NCBI RefSeq assembly: GCF_008123425.1
Contig: NZ_VSSS01000101.1
Span: 1 to 35,700 of the forward strand
Length of the DNA stretch: 35,700 bases
Source of the DNA: Bradyrhizobium rifense
Lineage (GTDB): Bacteria > Pseudomonadota > Alphaproteobacteria > Rhizobiales > Xanthobacteraceae
Direction: 5' to 3'
The position numbers and the translations under genes were made by a program. Under the pieces are notes generated by a model. It did no database searches. It was given only the letters and a program-made list of their open reading frames with translations, and was not told the DNA's origin. Shown one piece after another: positions 32,998 to 35,700 of the stretch (the stretch's first letter is position 1; each line of letters opens with the position of its first letter).

Positions 32998-33513
32998 ATG
33001 ACGGCACAACGGCAGGAAGATAGCCCTTTGCGCCCCGGAATTGCCTTGATCGGCCGTCTGGTCTGCCTGCTGGCAAGCATTTGGCTCGCCTGCTCCGGAT
33101 TGCCGGCGCAGGCTGCCACCACTGAGCGGATCGTCGTCAATCGCTTCTCGGGTGTCGCCATCGAAGGCTTCGATCCCGTGGCCTATTTCGTCGATGGCAA
33201 CCCCAGGCAGGGGACGGCGGAGTTCGAGGCCAACCTCTGGGGCGCAGTCTGGCGGTTCCGGAACGAGGGCAACCGCGCCTCCTTCATGGCCCATCCCGAG
33301 ATCTACGGCCCGCAGTTCGGCGGCTATGACCCGGCCGATATCGCGCGCGGGGTCGTCGTCGCCGGCAACCCGCGCTTCTTCGTGATCGCGGAGCAGCGGC
33401 TCTATCTGTTCAGCCGCGAAGACAACCGCGACGCCTTCGCCGCCAACCCCGAGCGCTTCCTGTATGAAGTCGGCAAGCGCTGGCCGGCGCTTCAGGACAA
33501 GCTCAGCCAGTAG
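32998..33513 (+). CDS. Exported YHS-domain protein
   Basis: A 171-residue protein with a signal peptide (GRLVCLLASIWLACSGLPAQAA) followed by a YHS-like domain (VAIEGFDPVAYF, EFEANLWGAVWRFRNEGNRASF). The second half has AGNPRFFVIAEQRLYLFSR and DAFAANPERF. YHS proteins bind metals or act as accessory metal-handling domains; the usual Cys is missing here, so metal binding is uncertain. ATG 32980 is an in-frame alternative start and neither has a strong ribosome binding site. Its end overlaps the convergent cysQ gene by 11 bases. Confidence 0.75.
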   Translation: MTAQRQEDSPLRPGIALIGRLVCLLASIWLACSGLPAQAATTERIVVNRFSGVAIEGFDPVAYFVDGNPRQGTAEFEANLWGAVWRFRNEGNRASFMAHPEIYGPQFGGYDPADIARGVVVAGNPRFFVIAEQRLYLFSREDNRDAFAANPERFLYEVGKRWPALQDKLSQ

Positions 33514-34333
33514 GCATGACCGCCCCGGCGTCGCCCCAGGCGACGAACGCCGGGATGATGAAGCCAGTGTCGCCACGCTCGCCGAACCGGATCGCGCCGC
33601 CCTTGCCGTCGGTCACCTTGCCGCCGGCTGCCGTGACCACGGCGCAGCCCGCCCCGACGTCCCATTCCGAGGTCGGCCCGAAGCGGGGATAGATGTCGGC
33701 GCTGCCCTCGGCGATCCGGCCGAATTTGACCGCCGAGCCACAGGTCTTTCTGACGGCGTTGGGGCGGCGGTCGATGAAGGCTTCGCTCGTGGGGTCGCCG
33801 TGCGAGCGGCTCACCGCCGCGACCCAGGGCTCGCCGTGCCCGGGCAGTTTGCGGGTCCGGATCGGCTCGGCAGCGCCAATCCTGGTGCCGTCAAATGTCA
33901 CGCGCTCGGCGCCGCGGCCGACGATGCCGCGCCAGAGCAGCCCGAGCGCGGGCGCGCTGACAATGCCGAGCAGCGGCACGCCCTCGGTCACGAGGGCGAG
34001 GTTGACGGTGAACTCGTCGCGCCCGGCGACGAACTCCTTGGTGCCGTCGAGCGGGTCGATCAGGAAGAAGCTGCCGCGAAACGGCGGCGAGGCGAGCTGG
34101 CACCGCTCCTCCGAGAGCGACGGCACATCTCCGGCGAGCCGGGCCAGGCCCTCCGCAATGATTCGGTCGGCGGCGAGGTCGGCCTCGGTCACCGGCGAGC
34201 CGTCATGCTTGCCGTCGACCCGCATCGCCGTGCGGTTGACCGCGAGGATCGCCTCGCCGGCCTGAACCACCAGCACGGTCAGGGGCTCCATCAGCCGGGA
34301 TGCGGCTTCGCTGTCGATAATTCTCACCTGCAT
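33503..34333 (-). CDS. cysQ: 3'(2'),5'-bisphosphate nucleotidase CysQ
   Basis: A 276-residue Mg-dependent phosphatase of the inositol-monophosphatase superfamily. It removes the 3'-phosphate of PAP/PAPS, a by-product of sulfate assimilation and sulfation. Motifs are LSEER, DPLDGTKEFVAGRDEF (metal site) and SEWDVGAGCAVV (second metal site); CGSAVKFGRIAEGSADIYPR is typical of CysQ. ATG 34333 gives the usual length. Single gene, convergent with the YHS gene. Inositol monophosphatase activity is an alternative, but CysQ fits better by text. Confidence 0.88.
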   Translation of the reverse strand: MQVRIIDSEAASRLMEPLTVLVVQAGEAILAVNRTAMRVDGKHDGSPVTEADLAADRIIAEGLARLAGDVPSLSEERCQLASPPFRGSFFLIDPLDGTKEFVAGRDEFTVNLALVTEGVPLLGIVSAPALGLLWRGIVGRGAERVTFDGTRIGAAEPIRTRKLPGHGEPWVAAVSRSHGDPTSEAFIDRRPNAVRKTCGSAVKFGRIAEGSADIYPRFGPTSEWDVGAGCAVVTAAGGKVTDGKGGAIRFGERGDTGFIIPAFVAWGDAGAVMPTG

Positions 34334-34342
34334 GCCTCATTC

Positions 34343-34372
34343 ATTGGCAAATCTCGGATTGGCAAGTCTCGC
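34343..34372. repeat. 15-base tandem direct repeat between cysQ and chpT
   Basis: ATTGGCAAATCTCGG (34343-34357) is followed directly by ATTGGCAAGTCTCGC (34358-34372), 13 of 15 bases identical. It lies 10 bases from the cysQ start and about 150 bases before chpT. Function unknown; it may be a regulator binding repeat or replication slippage. Confidence 0.5.
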
Positions 34373-34523
34373 CTCTCTTCACCTGATTCGCCTGCGTGCC
34401 TTATGGCCGCTTCGAACCTATCGCAAGCTAGCTGCCACGGGCTGGCGAATGATAGAACCCGCGGCATCCGTCAAGCCATGCGTGATTCGCCGCGTCCGTG
34501 CCGTGCAATTCCAGGAACCCTTT

Positions 34524-35177
34524 ATGTCTGACGCTCAGTCGCCCGGTACCGCCACCGCTCCAGATGCGCTCGAACTCGCAGCGCTCCTGTGTTCGCGGGT
34601 CTGCCATGATCTCATCAGCCCTGTTGGCGCCATCGTCAACGGGCTCGAGGTGCTCGATGACAATCCCAAGCCCGAGGACCGCGAATTCGCGCTCGACCTG
34701 ATTCGCAAGAGTGCGAAGACGGCCTCCGCCCGCCTGCAGTTCTGCCGCCTCGCCTTCGGCGCGGCCGGCTCCTCCGGCGCGCAGATCGACCTCGGCGACG
34801 CCCAGACCATGGCGCGCGGCCACATCGAGGACGGCAAGTGCACGATCACGTGGAATCTGCCGCGGCTGCTGATGCCGAAGAATCGCGTCAAGTTGCTGCT
34901 CAATATGCTGGTCGTGTCCCAGCACACGATTCCGCGCGGCGGCACGCTGACGATCGATCCGATCGGCGAGGGCGAGACGATGAGCTTCCGCATCACCGCG
35001 ACCGGACACAACGCACGCCTGCCGCAGAACATCTCCGAGCTTCTGAGCGGCGAACGCGGGCCGGCGGCCGATGCGCACGCGATCCAGCCCTATTATACGC
35101 GGCTGTTGGCGCAGGCCTGCGGACTCACCGTGACGCTCAGGCTGGAGGGCGAAGCCATCATCATTACCGCTTCGTAA
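34524..35177 (+). CDS. chpT: Histidine phosphotransferase ChpT
   Basis: A 217-residue phosphotransfer protein of the CckA-ChpT-CtrA relay. It passes phosphate from CckA to CtrA and CpdR, controlling cell cycle and motility. Phosphoacceptor His28 sits in CSRVCHDLISPVGAIVNGLEV, followed by an ATPase-like fold (MPKNRVKLLLNMLVVSQHTI, RGGTLTIDPIG) that does not bind ATP in the characterised protein. AGGA precedes ATG 34524; an upstream open frame has no start signal. It sits directly before cheA in the same direction, which suggests coordination of cell cycle and chemotaxis. Confidence 0.9.
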   Translation: MSDAQSPGTATAPDALELAALLCSRVCHDLISPVGAIVNGLEVLDDNPKPEDREFALDLIRKSAKTASARLQFCRLAFGAAGSSGAQIDLGDAQTMARGHIEDGKCTITWNLPRLLMPKNRVKLLLNMLVVSQHTIPRGGTLTIDPIGEGETMSFRITATGHNARLPQNISELLSGERGPAADAHAIQPYYTRLLAQACGLTVTLRLEGEAIIITAS

Positions 35178-35199
35178 ACGCGCCTATCGCTCTTAGACG

Positions 35200-35214
35200 T
35201 TAATCAAATCTTTA
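35200..35214. promoter_or_regulatory. CtrA-like box upstream of cheA
   Basis: TTAATCAAATCTTTA matches the CtrA consensus TTAA-N7-TTAA at seven of the eight fixed bases (second half TTTA). It lies between chpT and cheA, about 160 bases before ATG 35374. CtrA is the target of ChpT. This is sequence similarity only. Confidence 0.4.
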
Positions 35215-35373
35215 CGAGGCGCTTCGGCTTGTCCGGAGCGCCTTATCTCTTTGTTGGTTCCGTTCTTTTGCACATACTCAACCATTATTAAACGCTTTGC
35301 GGTGAAGCTGGCCCCATTCTGAAATGGCGCATCACAATTCGTGCGTGCCCTCACTGTATGAAGGCCTGTTTTC

Positions 35374-35700
35374 ATGGATGATCTGTTGCGGGAGTTTCTG
35401 ACGGAGACCAGCGAGAGCCTGGACACCGTGGACAATCAGCTGGTGAAGTTCGAGCAGGAGCCGAACAACGCCAAGATCCTGGATAACATCTTCCGCCTGG
35501 TCCACACCATCAAGGGTACGTGCGGCTTCCTCGGACTGCCGCGGCTTGAAGCGCTGGCGCATGCCGGCGAGACGCTGATGGGCAAATTCCGCGACGGCAT
35601 GCCGGTGACTGGACCGGCGGTGACGCTGATCCTGTCCTCGATCGACCGCATCAAGGAGATCCTCGCCGGCCTCGAGGCGACCGAAGCCGAGCCCGAGGGC
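35374..35700 (+). CDS. cheA: Chemotaxis histidine kinase CheA, N-terminal part
   Basis: The first 109 residues of CheA are visible; the rest lies beyond the window. The N-terminal Hpt (P1) domain is complete: MDDLLREFLTETSESLDTVD, with the phosphorylated His44 in RLVHTIKGTCGFLG. CheA receives signals from chemoreceptors through CheW and phosphorylates CheY and CheB. The start at ATG 35374 is 196 bases after chpT, and a CtrA-like box lies in that gap. No strong ribosome binding site is seen immediately before the start. Confidence 0.93.
   Translation, partial: MDDLLREFLTETSESLDTVDNQLVKFEQEPNNAKILDNIFRLVHTIKGTCGFLGLPRLEALAHAGETLMGKFRDGMPVTGPAVTLILSSIDRIKEILAGLEATEAEPEG

Overview
The window looks like chromosomal DNA of an alphaproteobacterium of the Bradyrhizobium/Rhodopseudomonas type. 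The reasons are high GC with strongly GC-biased third positions (hence long antisense shadow frames), ChpT next to CheA, DUF1134 and DUF2927 proteins, an L,D-transpeptidase and heavy use of dispersed palindromic intergenic repeats. No IS element, prophage, CRISPR array or rRNA gene is visible. The genus assignment is inference.

Layout. 1-4552 (minus strand) is a catabolic operon: acyl-CoA dehydrogenase, class III CoA-transferase, FAS1/MaoC-type hydratase and a benzoylformate decarboxylase cut by the window edge. A divergent LysR regulator (4678-5598) is interrupted by an in-frame TGA. 5825-8458 holds two tandem CYP153-like cytochrome P450 genes. 8828-11119 is a DUF898 membrane protein followed by an M48 metalloprotease. 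11319-14617 (minus) holds a GTP cyclohydrolase II-like protein, a DUF1688 protein and a uracil phosphoribosyltransferase, the gene set of the URC uracil-catabolism pathway. An ECF-like sigma factor and a divergent CadC-like winged-helix/TPR protein follow, then a threonine synthase-like enzyme. 18861-25055 carries a DUF2927 protein, an L,D-transpeptidase, a second ThDP-dependent enzyme, a small putative PD-(D/E)XK protein, an SGNH hydrolase and an animal-type haem peroxidase. 25056-29260 has a large gap with repeats, small hypothetical genes, a Gre-type factor, a SAM methyltransferase followed by a broken second copy of the gre 3' end, and a DedA-like membrane protein. 29298-35700 has an orphan zinc-ribbon protein, tRNA-Val(CAC), a coiled-coil membrane protein, a DUF1134 protein, a YHS protein, CysQ, ChpT and the start of CheA.

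The most interesting system is the URC-type cluster. Its GTP cyclohydrolase II homologue keeps the zinc-cysteine spacing of RibA, its UPRT has an altered PRPP loop, and its leader carries two hairpins. Four families of inverted repeats sit between genes: family A at 5687, 18692 and 25487; family B at 8584 and 22172; family C at 11167 and 11970; and a single short element at 1378. All assignments were made by reading the sequence and translations; no database search was run.
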